A stretch of 64,000 nucleotides of DNA from positions 71,799,139 to 71,863,138 of the forward strand of contig NC_134577.1 of assembly GCF_050947875.1 (NCBI RefSeq). Direction: 5' to 3'. Position numbers and translations under genes: made by a program. The notes under the pieces were generated by a model. The model saw only the letters and a program-made list of their open reading frames with translations, had not been told where the DNA came from and did no database searches. How positions within the stretch are numbered: position 1 is the stretch's first letter; every line of letters begins with the position of its first letter. Shown here one piece after another: positions 33,885-44,640 of the stretch. This stretch comes from Dermacentor variabilis. Taxonomy: Eukaryota > Arthropoda > Arachnida > Ixodida > Ixodidae.

Positions 33885-34088
33885 TGTAATTAAGGGTTAG
33901 GGACTGGATTCCAAGAGAAGGGAAGCGTAACAGGGGGCGGCAGAAAGTCAGGTGGGCGGATGAGATTAAGAAGTTTGCAGGGACAACATGGCCACAATTA
34001 GTACATGACCCGGGTGGTTGGAGAAGTATGGGAGAGGCCTTTGCCCTGCAGTGGGCATAACCAGGCTGATGATGATGATGATGATACG
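33885..34088 (+). mobile_element. RTE-clade LINE, 3'-end fragment 2
   Basis: It shares with 23965-24185 and 58060-58288 the sequence from 'ggactggattccaagagaag' through 'cagggggcggcagaaagt', 'aagaagtttgcagg', 'tggccacaattagtacatgacc' and 'gagaggcctttgccctgcagtgggc' to a (TGA)n tail at 34069-34084. A stop early in the segment makes it inert. Confidence 0.8.
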
Positions 34089-34332
34089 TAAAGACACAAA
34101 GCACAGTTTTTTACCTTTGCTTAAACTATACGCCGCAATAAATTGTTGCTGCAGTAGTCGAAATACACGTGATAGCAATAACGACCAGAGATAAACTTAT
34201 GGGCATCATTTCATAGCGCCTATGAAAGAGTTGCATTTGTACGAGCGAAATTTCGTACGAGCGAAAGGTTGTTTAGAAATTACCATGGGAAAATATTTAG
34301 AAGGATGGAAAAGCTGGCGTCTTGGAACCTAT

Positions 34333-34398
34333 CCATTCTTGGACAGCGCACCGTATTCTTTCTCGTGTTTCATATTCAAGTGCGCTGCCCAAGAATGG
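34333..34398. other. Stem-loop, 18 of 19 bp paired, 28-nt loop
   Basis: Arms 34333-34351 (ccattcttggacagcgcac) and 34380-34398 (gtgcgctgcccaagaatgg) pair except for one A-C mismatch. The size and near-perfect stem are compatible with a microRNA-like precursor, but also with the remnant of a small TIR element. The flanks contain the direct repeat 'aaaatatttag' on both sides (34290 and 34400), which slightly favours a transposable origin. Confidence 0.6.
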
Positions 34399-34409
34399 AA
34401 AAATATTTA

Positions 34410-36350
34410 GCAATTGTAGTAGAAGCTCAAGGTACAGTTGCTGAACGTGCACACACAGTGGATGTCCTAGCACAAAACTCTAACTATCAGCGCTTTAGGC
34501 ACACTGGCACTCGCGTCGAATAATATGGCCACAATGATTGTAACTTTTACTAGCCTGTGTTCACTGTTAAGTATTCGAAGTGAATATTAGCCTTTTGCAG
34601 GAAGTTTGTTGTCGACAGAGTGTGAAAACGTTCATTTTGTTCATGTTCTGCAGTTTTCCTAATTTCGTTCGTAAACTTTTTTCTTGACGTTAATTTGTGT
34701 CATCAAAAAGGACGAAAGTGTTCTCGACCTTCTGACAGCTATCCGCACATCACTGCGGTTGCTTCCAACTGGATAGAATCTGCGTGTCTTATTGTTATGG
34801 CCCCCCAAACGTGTGTTTGTCAAAAAATTGTTCACGTCATGAAAACAGCTAATCACATATTCTACCAATTCTTTTATTAGGGGAAGGCCTCACATGTACG
34901 AAAGTCTGTACGTAATATTTTAATCAAAACCGTCTCTACGCTTAAGTTCTTGTCGCGAATCGATTGCAACGGGTAATGCAAACTCCTACAATCTAGTGAA
35001 ATTCCGTGGGGAATACACGTTGAAGAGAATTAGTAGAATTAGTAGTATGGTTTACTGAGCCATTTGATGCAATTAAAATAAGTGTTCTTGTTTTCTGTGT
35101 CCATTCTTGTAATCTGAACGTAAGCATGTTTTGATTCCAAGAAACTTACGCGATCTCTGTTACTTGTCTCTGTTGCCTTTGATATATGGTTATACAAGAT
35201 TTTTTTTATTATTGTACAAAGATTAAGGACAAAGAAACCTAATTTGATTTGATTTGATATTATCATGACGCCATACTTGATTCGTTTGTGCACAGAAAGA
35301 CAAAGAAGGTCTTTGTCTTGACAAAGACAGAGGCCTCTGTAGCCTCTGACAGCTATACCAGTCCCAACGCAACATAACGTCACCGATTAGAAAAATACGA
35401 TGCAGTTTTTCTCACTTGTCTCGAAAAACACGGGGAAGGTTCTGTCATTCCGTCGATAGCTAGCAATCACTCAGGAGATCCTACAACACGAAGTATGCGA
35501 TTGTCACAGAAGTGGCGTGTTCTGAAGAGAAAAAGAACTAGTGTAAGGTGATCTGTATATAGCTTCGTCGAGTTCAGAAAGAAGGAATTTGTAGGTAACA
35601 CAAAAGAAATAAATCAAGCACTAATAGATAAAGAAGTGGAAAAGTCGGAAAGAATAACGACTGCACACTAAGAGAACTAGAGAAATGCAGTCTGTTGTAA
35701 GAGTTCGCGAAATTCAATTTCCCTCGTTTTTCCCCATAAATGAGTCACGCATTATTGGCTACAGATGTTCTAGATTGAGAGTAATAGACAAAGGTGTACG
35801 TTTCCCTAGAACACTTTCTCATGGTGGAGTTTTCGAATCATGTAGGGAAAGAAAGTAGTTGTAAATGCCATCAGCTCCCTGACGTTCGAATGATTGAGAC
35901 ACCGAAGCAGGAACAACTGAAAAAGTTCGAGTGCTGCGCGCCTGCAGGCCGACAAAGCTTTCAGCAGCGCTAAGCGCGTGTCTAGCTTTCACCTGCAATT
36001 TTGGAACAACTTCCAGGCAACTACCAGCCTATAGTAAGACTAAACGAAAACAGACTGTACGCCATTTCGCTGCGAGCCGGCTGGCATCGATCAATTTGCT
36101 TCTGTGACACTCCCCATTCGACCAGCTTAGTTTGTAGCATGCGGGTTTCTTCAAGCTTTCCAGTGTCAGCGAGCTTCATATTTTATTCTTATTTTTGTAG
36201 TTCATTTCGTCTACTCTTCCGCTAAGTTTTTGTTGTTCTCGAGGACAAAAGCTAGAAGCGCTCAGGCATCGCATTGATTCCGGCAAAAGTGGGCTGTCCT
36301 CCTTCCACTTCACCGCTGTTTCGTTGTTTCTTTTTGTTTATCCCTAGTCG
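34410..36350. other. Anonymous DNA
   Basis: No recognised gene. 35225-35260 has a 'tttgatttgatttgata' repeat. 36001-36225 is open on the plus strand but resembles nothing known to me. This may be intergenic or intronic sequence. Confidence 0.4.
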
Positions 36351-36354
36351 TGCG

Positions 36355-36640
36355 CAAAGGCCCGTGCAAAGAGCGATGGAACGAAGAATGCTAGGCATAA
36401 CTTTAAGAGACAGAAAGAAAGCGGTTAGGGTCAGAGAGCAAACGGGAGTAGACGATATTCTAATAGAGATCAAGAGAAAAAAAAATGCCGCATGGCAGGT
36501 CATGTAATGCGTAGATTAGATTAGATTAGGGGACAGAATGAGTACCAAGAGAAGGGGAAAGGAAAGAGAAGAGAAGACTAGGTGGTGCGAAGAACTTAGG
36601 AAATTTGTGGGTGCTAGTTGGAATCGGTTGGCGCAGGAAA
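36355..36640 (+). mobile_element. RTE-clade LINE, 3' fragment 3 (left part)
   Basis: The frame at 36360-36504 reads QRAMERRMLGITLRDR, then VREQTGVDDILIEIKRK, the region following the RT domain (compare QRAMERRIIGVTLR at about 57900-57940). A frame shift follows. The match continues as nucleotides ('gtaccaagagaaggggaaag', 'agaagactaggtggtgcgaagaact', 'tggaatcggttggcgcagga') and is interrupted at about 36640 by an antisense LINE end. The RTE 3' end appears to resume at 37082. Confidence 0.78.
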
Positions 36641-37081
36641 GGAGGAGGAGGAGGAGGAAAGAGAAAAGTAGAAGGCAGGGAGGTTAACCAGTATACCGTC
36701 TGGTTGGCTACCCTACACCGGGGGAATGGGTAAGGGGAAAGAAAAGATCACAGGGAGAGAGAGGAGGGAAGGGAAAAAGGAAATTGCGGCAAGTTCGCTG
36801 GCGCGTGTGGTTTTACAGAAGTTGCATTAATAGTCACAGGTGGTTGCACAAACCCGTCGTCCTTAAGAAACACAAAAGCGCCTTCACAGCTTTGTGGGCC
36901 GACGGTCGACGGGGGCGGTGTTCCAGCAGCACCTGCACAGAAAGCGGCCGATAGTCCAGTTTTTGGAAAGCTTTGGCAAGTTCTTGTCTCTCTAGGGCAT
37001 ATCTTGGACAGTCACACAGCAGGTGGTCGATGTTTTCTTCGGTGCCACAGACATCGCATGCTGCACTGTCAGTCACTGTCA
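36641..37081 (-). mobile_element. I/R1-like LINE 3' end, minus strand, inserted in RTE tail
   Basis: The minus-strand frame 37076-36834 gives ACDVCGTEENIDHLLCDC, then RYALERQELAKAF and a C-terminal ALLCFLRTTGLCNHL stop. The Cys..Cys...His..Cys pattern is the C-terminal zinc motif of I/R1-like LINEs. The 3' UTR follows (36660-36830) with the 'ggctaccctac' and 'aggcagggaggttaacca' phrases, also present at 46440-46560. The (TCC)n-like stretch at 36642-36658 lies at its 3' border. It has no RT domain, so it is inert. Confidence 0.8.
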
Positions 37082-37125
37082 GTCACATAAAATAGGCTGC
37101 TGCTGCTGCTGATGATGATGATGAA
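37082..37125 (+). mobile_element. RTE-clade LINE fragment 3, resumed tail
   Basis: 'agtcacataaaataggctgctgctgctgctgatgatgatgatga' fits the RTE 3' terminus with its (CTG/TGA)n tail. Its position immediately beyond the antisense LINE makes it the far side of the interrupted RTE copy. About 45 bases of RTE sequence seem to be missing at the junction. Confidence 0.6.
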
Positions 37126-38335
37126 TCGTGCGCGTAGAATGAAGTATCCTATTCGTTTTCGCAGATGATACCTAAAACCTTATACATTGTTGTATGCACA
37201 TATAAGCCAGATCTACCTGAACTTTAGTCTTGTACCTGTTGTTATCTTTTCCATCACGACCTCTTCATAGAATGCCTACAATTGTACCGCAAAAACTGCA
37301 ATATATGTCGGGATATTTTCTTGAAAGAATCAGGATAAAGTCGACGATCATCTTATATACTGGTCTGGGGAAGAACATGACTCGTCGTCGGCACACCTAT
37401 GGCGTGCATGCTTGCGAACGCATAGATAAAACCGCGTTTGTATGCAAAAGTGATTGCTGGCATTTTTATGGCGTTTTTATGCATCAAATCGCTAATTGAG
37501 CGAAAATGCCGGCGGTGTATGTAGCAGCCAAACGGCACCTAAATTCCAATTGGCTGTGACGCCCCGTCGTGAGCGCGCCTCGATGGAGCAGTGAGCGTGA
37601 ATCGGAACACCTTCAGCTGCGTTAGCGAAAGGTGTTGCGTGAAGATAGAAGGAATCGTCGCGACGGCACGTCCCTCTCCCTCTGACTATTCCTGACTCTC
37701 CCTCTCTCTCTCACTCCCACTGGGCTTAGCTGGTGCGTGCGCCTGCTGGTCTTGGTGGCCACAAAGGAACGCGATAGGAGGGGAACGTGATAGAATTCAA
37801 AGATCCCCGACTGCTTACTACGCTTCACGGCGATTGCAGCTTATGCAACCGTAATGCTTACAGGGGAACACTGGCGGCGAACGGTGTTCATAAAAAGCAT
37901 GCGCTGCCGGTGTTTTGTTTCATCACATTTGTTTGTGAGCTGTTATTGTCAAAAGTCCGAGAAACAGTCTAGAATGTAAGACCAAGTAGGAGTAACTTTA
38001 GTGATAGAATGGCACGGCAGTACAACCCTGATATGCAGCATGTCATATAGCAAGGCGTGGTATAGACATATACTGCAATTTGTACGGAAATTTTCGCTCA
38101 CAGAACTCCGCGAACGCCCACATCAGATTTTCTGCGGCAAGGGTCCCTTAACGCTGTCGCGTTAAATATCATATCGTGGGCGTCCTGCCCGCATCCACAG
38201 GTTCAGGGTGCACTTGCAAGTTTGCGCAGGAGTATCCTGCGTACATGCTACCTGGGACAGTGGCGTTGTAAAATGAAGCGCGCTTAGGCAACAATTTTTT
38301 CATCCGTTTTTTTTTCTCGCTTCGACATAAGGGAT
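37126..38335. other. Anonymous DNA
   Basis: No recognised gene. A small hairpin 'ttaacgctgtcgcgttaa' lies at about 38149-38166 in a context ('tctgcggcaagggtccc') that I recall as a dispersed tick repeat. A CT-rich tract lies at 37670-37725. Confidence 0.4.
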
Positions 38336-38339
38336 GCGC

Positions 38340-39235
38340 TTTCATGCTCGCAATCACGGACCACAGCGGAACTTGCGTAGCGAGCGCGACGATACGCTCG
38401 GAAGAGACGGAGGCGGCCGAGGAAGCCGCGATAGCCCTCGCGGTAGCCACCACGGACGCCGAGGTGCTAATAAGCGACTCGCAGGCAGCGATACGCAACT
38501 ACGCTAGCGGCCGAATCTCCCGGGAAGCGGCCCGCATTGTACAAATTCAACATGGCAATATGTGCCGCAATAACGACAGTTTCCTCGTATGGACCCCCGC
38601 CCGCACGGACCCTCCGCTCCGGGGAAACGAGACGACTCATGCCGCGGCTCGAAGACTTACATGCGGAGCCGCGGCGCCGGCTGGCAATCCCGACGTCTCG
38701 CCCACCGCGAGAGCGATGCGGGAGTGGACGTGGGGGGATCGCATAACCACTTTCAGAGACATGACGCAAAACTACAGATTGAACAGATGTAGATACCCAC
38801 CACCGCACGCCAAACTAAACAAGAAATAGGCGGTTGCCTGGAGGCAATCGCAGACGCCCACATATCCGAACCGGGTGATCCTTTACCTCTGCTACCCCGA
38901 CATTTATTGGTCGGACGATTGTAAAGCGTGCGGAGCCAGAGCGACGCTGCAACACATGCTGTGGGCCTGCACCGGTAGCGAGCAGCAGCAGTCCCCGACG
39001 AACGGGGTAGACATGGCAGTCTCGAACCATGGCGCGCGTTGGGAGGCGGCCCTGCTCAGCCACGACCTCGCTGATCGACTGTGGGCCATCCGGCACGCCG
39101 AAGAAGCCGCCCAAGTTCAAAGACTTGAGGCTGTCATCTAGACTAGGGTACTTATGCCCCCCCCCCCCCCCCCCCCCAAATCGCCGGACCCTTAAAATAA
39201 ATTTTTCACTCACTCGACATAAAGGGTTGATCTAT
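38340..39235 (+). mobile_element. 5'-truncated I/R1-like LINE with RNase H and Cys-His C-terminus
   Basis: Frame 38344-38829 starts inside RNase H: EAAIALAVATTDAEVLISDS (Glu and Asp of the active site region) and a WTPAR..PLRGNETTHAAA phrase, where the family has WTPAH; the conserved His position reads Arg. A frame shift or stop at about 38829 follows, and frame 38875-39141 continues with CKACGARATLQHMLWAC. The 3' UTR contains a run of 21 C (39157-39177) and ends 'aaataaatttttcactcactc'. GC content is well above the flanks, as usual for this LINE type. It is inactive. Confidence 0.8.
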
Positions 39236-40125
39236 GTTCCTACCTAACCTATATTGATGTTTATGTGGTATTTAGTTTGCTATAAACAAAATGTAATCGA
39301 CAACGACGCTATTGAAATGCACGCTTTCACCACAAGGAGGTCCAACATTGAATAAGGACACAAGCGTCGAAAGTGTTCCTACTCTTTTAGTTCGTCCTAC
39401 GCTGGGCGCTGGAAAGCATCAATAAAGTAAACAGATTACTCACTTTTATACCGTAGTATACGCACAAGACAGGCAATATATACAGTACAAGCGGTAACAC
39501 TCAGCCTTCTTCTCCGAGTTTGTTAAAGCAACCGTCAAGCTTATGAATGCCTTGTCTTTGTTTCCACATAGCGAAGTTGTAGGGGACTGAATGGCCTATT
39601 GCCCAGTCGAGTATACATAACTCACGCAACTCGGTTACGTTATAATGAGATGTACTCACGAGAACATCGGTTTACTGTATCGTTTCTACTGAAAACTCTG
39701 GTTTCGGACAGATCGAAGGGAAGGCACCTGCTGCAGAAAATAAATCAAAAATAATGGCATAAAATCGGGGCTTTGGCCTCTATTTACATTAAAATTTATT
39801 GACTAGACATAAATAAAAAAATTACAGAACAACGCATTTATCGATGGTTGTTGTTGGTAATGGAATTACAATTCGAGCGATGTATCCACACGTCCTATTA
39901 CTGAAGTTGCGTTTATTTACCATACGCAGTAATTCTGGGGCTTTCGATGCTTCAGTAGCTACCTGCTGCCGCCAGATTTTTAGCCCATTTCCCTTTGTGT
40001 CTGAGAGCCATGACAGAGCGTCATCATCATCATCATCGTCATCATATGTGACATACTTTGATATCGGCCCACTTTGCTATGGCACTCGTGTTCCATGGTC
40101 ACCCATGAACATGGCTCAATGACGG
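39236..40125. other. Anonymous DNA
   Basis: No recognised gene. AT-rich sequence leads into the minisatellite. A (TCA/CATCAT)n stretch occurs at about 40020-40044. Confidence 0.4.
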
Positions 40126-40925
40126 TGGCTATGACACCGACGCGGTGACAACGATGGAATGAAAAAGCAGGAATGACGTCGACGGAAGAACAAAGACGAT
40201 ATGAAAATGATGGCAAGACGACAATGAGATGATGATTCTTAAATGATCATGACGGCATAACGTTATGACGACGACATTAGGGCAATGCGATGACAACATG
40301 TGTATGACGACAGTGGCACGGCCACGACAACATAACAACGACGGTATGACAAATGATGCTTGATAGTGACGGTCGGACGACGGTGGAATCAGATAAATGG
40401 CTTGACAACAGCGACATAGTGACATTTGAATCACGACAGCACAAATTCAATAAAATGACGAGGAAGGACTGACTTCGGGGGAACAATGAAGGCGATATGA
40501 GGGCGACGACTTGACGAAAACGGTACGAAAACGACTGGTTGACGACGATGGCAGGACGAAAGTGGGATGACGAAGTTATAATGACAACGATGGAACGACC
40601 GCGATAGCGCCACGACGTTGGTATGACATCGAGTACATGAGAACGTCTGTATTATTACGACGACACAATGAGGACAATGGCATGACAACGGCCTGAGGGA
40701 ACTGGGATTACGACGAGTCTATGATGAAAATGACAAAGAGAAGACTGTAACACGAAGCCTGTGTGATGGTGACGGCATGAAAACGACATCATGACGAGGG
40801 TCGGGTGACGGAGCTTGAATGGCGACAATAATATGAACACGTGGGCATCACGACGACGCTGTGACAAAGAATGCATGAAGACTGTATGACGACTATGGCG
40901 TGACGATGGTGGCATGATGAGAGTC
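40126..40925. repeat. Degenerate minisatellite built on atgacgacg-like words
   Basis: About 800 bp is made of loosely periodic phrases such as 'gatgacgacg', 'ggcatgacgac', 'ggaatgacg' and 'cgacgatggca'. Purine/pyrimidine phasing is strong enough to keep long minus-strand frames open (40129-40434, 40431-40688, 40655-40963), rich in Ser, His, Cys and Val. These frames are repeat artefacts. The array resumes at 42360 beyond a Tc1 element. Confidence 0.75.
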
Positions 40926-40977
40926 GAATCGCAAACCTTTAGTGACGAAAATGCGACGATCACGGTGGCAACGCGAG

Positions 40978-42316
40978 TACATGCGCAGGCATTTTCACAC
41001 TCAGGGGAAAATTCCGAGCGTATTGCATCACGATGCGACGATAGCTCGAGTCAGGCGGCTGCAGCAGGTTGCGCAGGCGCAGACGCCAACCTTGCACACA
41101 CTGAAGGTTGGATCTTGAACCTTGTCGTCTGCTACGGTGGCAGCGCTGGCGGCATTATCGGGAAGCGTGCTGCTGCCAGAGGCCATGCGCGGATTTCATC
41201 GTTACTGCGTGAACTTAGGCGATATTCTTTACTAAGCGTGTGTGATGCCCACTGATACGCCTCGAAGGCAAGTGTATCGCTGAGAGGTACGGGGCAATCA
41301 TAGACGATGCACTGATTCCGTACGTTCTTGACGGCCCGTTCACAGAAGGTGACTGCATGTTCCAACACGGTAGATCACCAATCCACACTGCTCATGTGGT
41401 GAAAGAACTCCTCGAAGAACGCGGCGTCACTGTCCTGGAGTTGTCGCGCCAATCCCCGGACCTCAACATCATAGAAAATGACTGAGGCTCGTTGAAAGTA
41501 TAGCTTGCGTGCCATCCTCTCCATGGGTTGTCCGAGGACAGGCTTTCATGCACCATTGTCAGTGAGTGGGACGTGCTGCGAATGAACACATCGCTGACCA
41601 AGTCACTCTACACCCCCCTGCCCTCCAGAATGAGCGCTGTCATTGCTGCCGACGGGAACATGACGATATGCTAAGTGAAGTTCGGAGCGTGACGCGTGCA
41701 TTTCCCCGCGGGCGGGCAGAGCCTGTCAAGTGTAATGAACTATTGTCGAGAAGAATCACTTCCAGCTCATTGTCTTAACCTAAAGCATTCCTTTATTCGT
41801 ATCCGTTTGTTTCGTCGTGTGCGACTCCCATAGTTATTATCGTTGAGTGTTTTGTTGTCCTTTCGCGTTAAATAAAGACTAAGCACGTTACGCGCAATTT
41901 TGGTGTCCCTTTCTTGTCGCTGCGTATTACGGTAGCACAAAGTTAAGAAATAAACGTGCACGCACTCAGTGCTCTGGCCTTTCGAAATAACAAAAGAAGC
42001 ATGCTGGCAAAAGAAGTTTGTATATCTCCATTATCGCCAATGAAGGCTCAGAGATTGGCGTCGCACAACGCTTAGTAAAGAATACCGGTTCAGTTCCTGC
42101 AGTAACGACAAAATCCGCGCACTGCCCCTGACAACACGTTTAACGACAATGCGGCCAGTGCGCACCGCCGTTAGCAGGTGATGCGGATCAAGAATATGCC
42201 CTCGAGCGTCTGCGCCTGCGTGAGCTGCTGCCGCCGCCCGACTCCAGCGCTCGCCGCATCGCGATGCAATGCGCTCCCAGTTTTCCCCTGAGTGCGAAAC
42301 AGTCTGCGTATGCCTA
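40978..42316 (+). mobile_element. Tc1-type DNA transposon with about 110-bp TIRs
   Basis: The ends are inverted repeats: left 40980-41085 against right 42205-42314 (for example 'cactcaggggaaaattc' near 41000 against 'gttttcccctgagtg' near 42280; 'gcgcaggcgcagacgc' near 41072 against 'gcgtctgcgcctgcg' near 42206). TA dinucleotides flank both ends (40978-40979 and 42315-42316), as expected for Tc1/mariner target duplication. The length of 1.34 kb is typical. It is inserted in the minisatellite. The transposase inside is broken, so the copy is non-autonomous now. Confidence 0.85.
41250..41700 (+). pseudogene. Tc1 (DD34E) transposase C-terminal part, inactivated
   Basis: The frame reads IIDDALIPYVLDGPF (about 41300-41340), then FQHGRSPIHTAHVVKELL (41360-41413) and SPDLNIIEN (41453-41479), then an in-frame TGA at 41483-41485 where the family has Trp. 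In the family these are the second catalytic Asp segment (FQ.DNAP.H.A) and the Glu segment (SPDLNPIEN). The Asp has become Gly (41369-41371), while the Glu remains at 41474-41476, exactly 34 residues apart, the Tc1 DD34E spacing. The N-terminal paired-like DNA-binding domain and first Asp are not recognisable between 41090 and 41250. Loss of the Asp plus the stop means no catalysis. Confidence 0.85.
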
Positions 42317-42359
42317 GTTGTCCAAGCTATTAGACGACTTTGCCCACTGGGTCAGCTTA

Positions 42360-42506
42360 GGGGGCCTTACGACGATGGCATGACGAGGGTTAGATCTGAA
42401 AGCTGGAAGAATGATGGGGAAACGACCCCAACAACTACACGACCACAATCACTTGTCCTGTGGTCCAAGCTTGTAAAGACAACATGGGTCACTGCATCGG
42501 CATAGG
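42360..42506. repeat. Minisatellite, right remnant
   Basis: 'cgacgatggcatgacgaggg' at 42372-42391 continues the 40126-40925 array on the far side of the Tc1 element and grades into the start of the GACA array. Confidence 0.6.
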
Positions 42507-42524
42507 AGGACGGACGGACGGACG

Positions 42525-42619
<95 letters not shown>
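42507..42619 (+). repeat. Microsatellite (GGAC)n then (GACA)n
   Basis: About six GGAC units (42507-42529) switch to about 22 uninterrupted GACA units (42530-42619). The clean switch suggests that a point change spread by slippage. On the minus strand it reads as a Cys-Leu-Ser-Val repeat, which is not a real protein. Confidence 0.95.
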
Positions 42620-44314
42620 TCAAAATGGCGCTGAAGTAGGCAACCAACGCTAATCGGATTAGCAGAGACGCGCGCCAGTGTTTTGTCCCGTTCATTTTTG
42701 CGGTGAATTTTCCAGAGACATTGTATCAGTGCATAGCTGTCAAATAGCCAAACAAAAAGGTTCTCTATAATATGCCCCGTGGTATCGTGAATTGACCTAT
42801 AGTGCAGGAGCTACAGTACATTACCTCACCTCTGTGGCTTTCTCCGGGCATATCTTACCAGCTTTACAGCCTCCAACATCCAGCTTCGAACATAGAAACT
42901 TCCCTTAAAATTTGCCACTCGTTGAGTAACAGAAGAAGCCATCAGAGCTCCGTATGACACCCACAAAGCTGATTCTACAGGACACGGTTACGTTCAGAGA
43001 GAACATGCATAATCGGATCCTCTGTGAGCACGAGTGACCTCATGTCCATTATACGTGTACAAAGGTATGCCCGCGCGAGTACATGTCCATGACTGACGGT
43101 TTTGCATTGCCGTGCTGAGAGTTTCGTTAAGTAGATTTGGTGTTTTGTGTCCTTCTGTCACGACGAAGATGCAACGGGATTTTTGGTTAGGAATAGGTGT
43201 TTGTGGTACCCCGTTTGTTTCACTTGTGTCACTGTCTTCAACGGCTAGCCTCAGAATTAACAAATGGCGAGTCTAGTAGTCGCGCATGTTGGAAAGATGC
43301 TTTATTATTTTACTAACTTTTTTCATTTTCATTTTTTTTATGTCAGCACTCATTAACATAGGAACGCTTCGAACGCGCTACCGTTGACCAGAACGCTTCA
43401 AAGTGTTTCCAGCACTGTTGGTGTTAAGTTATTTTTCTTTAAGATTATTGTATAACCCTAAATAAGCACCTGCAATTGGCTCAACCTTGTTTATGACGCG
43501 TCATGTTAGCCTGCGATTGCAATGACGAACTTTGACCGTAACCGTTTTCAGTCCGCCATTGCTATGATTGGTTGTCGAGTGGGTAGTATTACTCAGCGGA
43601 GAAGTTGCTTGTTGATGTTGCCGCAATGTAGCATTAAATAGCACAATGCGTTATTTTAAAACTAACTGTAAAATGAGAACATAAACACCATATACAAAAA
43701 CTTAATCGAACGATGGTGCCTTCTGCCTTGAATCGTGCGTAGCAAGCATTCTTCAAATGTCTGCGCACTCGAAGCTTCGCCACCTGCGTTCTGTGCAGTA
43801 TGCAACTGTCACTTCATGATAGCTTTTTTCGGCATACATAGTCTTTGTTTGCGCATGGCTGTGCGCTTACCATGCATGAATGTTTCCGGCACTATACCTG
43901 CGTTCTGGTTTTGTAAGCTGTGTATGACGCGGCCAGAAAGTACGCTTCGGCCAAGCACCTACTACTCTATCTCCTGTCTACTTCCGAAAAAAACTGTCAG
44001 TTAAGGGCAGCAGCAGAGATCGTGGTGTAAATAATGGACGCTTAGAGCAGCGGATATTTTCTGAAAGTTAAACATTCCCACCGCAAGGCTCCCACACCGA
44101 CACTCGTTCACCGCTCTCTTTCAGGTTTCTCGGCGGGACAACAACTACTGCTAAGGAAACGTGAGAAATTCATAAAAAAAAAGGACAGTAGAATGCCTGT
44201 GAGAGCATCTGCAGTGCTATAACGTGGGTAAGTTAGTTCAGGATGCTGCGTCTGCTATCCTGTACTGAGGGAAAGGCAAAGGGATGCGATAGGCGTTCCT
44301 AGTGTTACGCAGTA
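42620..44314. other. Anonymous DNA
   Basis: No gene recognised. The minus frame 43263-42994 (89 residues) and plus frame 43735-44004 are open but match nothing known to me. 43310-43345 is T-rich. Confidence 0.4.
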
Positions 44315-44640
44315 TCACCGTCGAATCCTACGTCCCACAGTGTACAGCCACAATTTGTCACAAAGTCCCGTGTCTTTTGAGTAACGTAGCAGTGCCTTCA
44401 TAGCGGATGGCGCTGGTGTTCGCGTAGGCCGATTTGCGAGGCGCTGCATAGAACACTCGGTTGCGGTGCCGGCAAGCAACAAACGGGCTTCAGTAGCGAG
44501 TGGGCCTAGTTCACTCGCCCTGGGCGTATCCGCGGAGAGTGCATTGTTGGCGTAATAAATACAGAGCGGATTTGCAAACTCCGAGCACGGGTTGCCTTGA
44601 TTACTCCAGCGTATAAGACACAATAAATGCTGCTTTAGCG
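44315..44640 (-). mobile_element. Possible LINE ORF2 C-terminal relic, minus strand
   Basis: The minus frame ends with RTPAPSAMKALLRYSKDTGLCDKL, resembling the C-terminus of the LINE at 36834 (ALLCFLRTTGLCNHL, preceded by RPRRPSAHKAVK). The upstream part has lost the Cys-His motif. The single-motif resemblance makes this tentative. Confidence 0.45.

Noticed and set aside
40129..40963. Chain of long minus-strand open frames
   Set aside because: They arise from the phase of a degenerate minisatellite. The translations are Ser/His/Cys/Val-rich and have no domain.
42489..42695. Cys-Leu-Ser-Val repeat protein on the minus strand
   Set aside because: It is the direct translation of the (GACA)n microsatellite.
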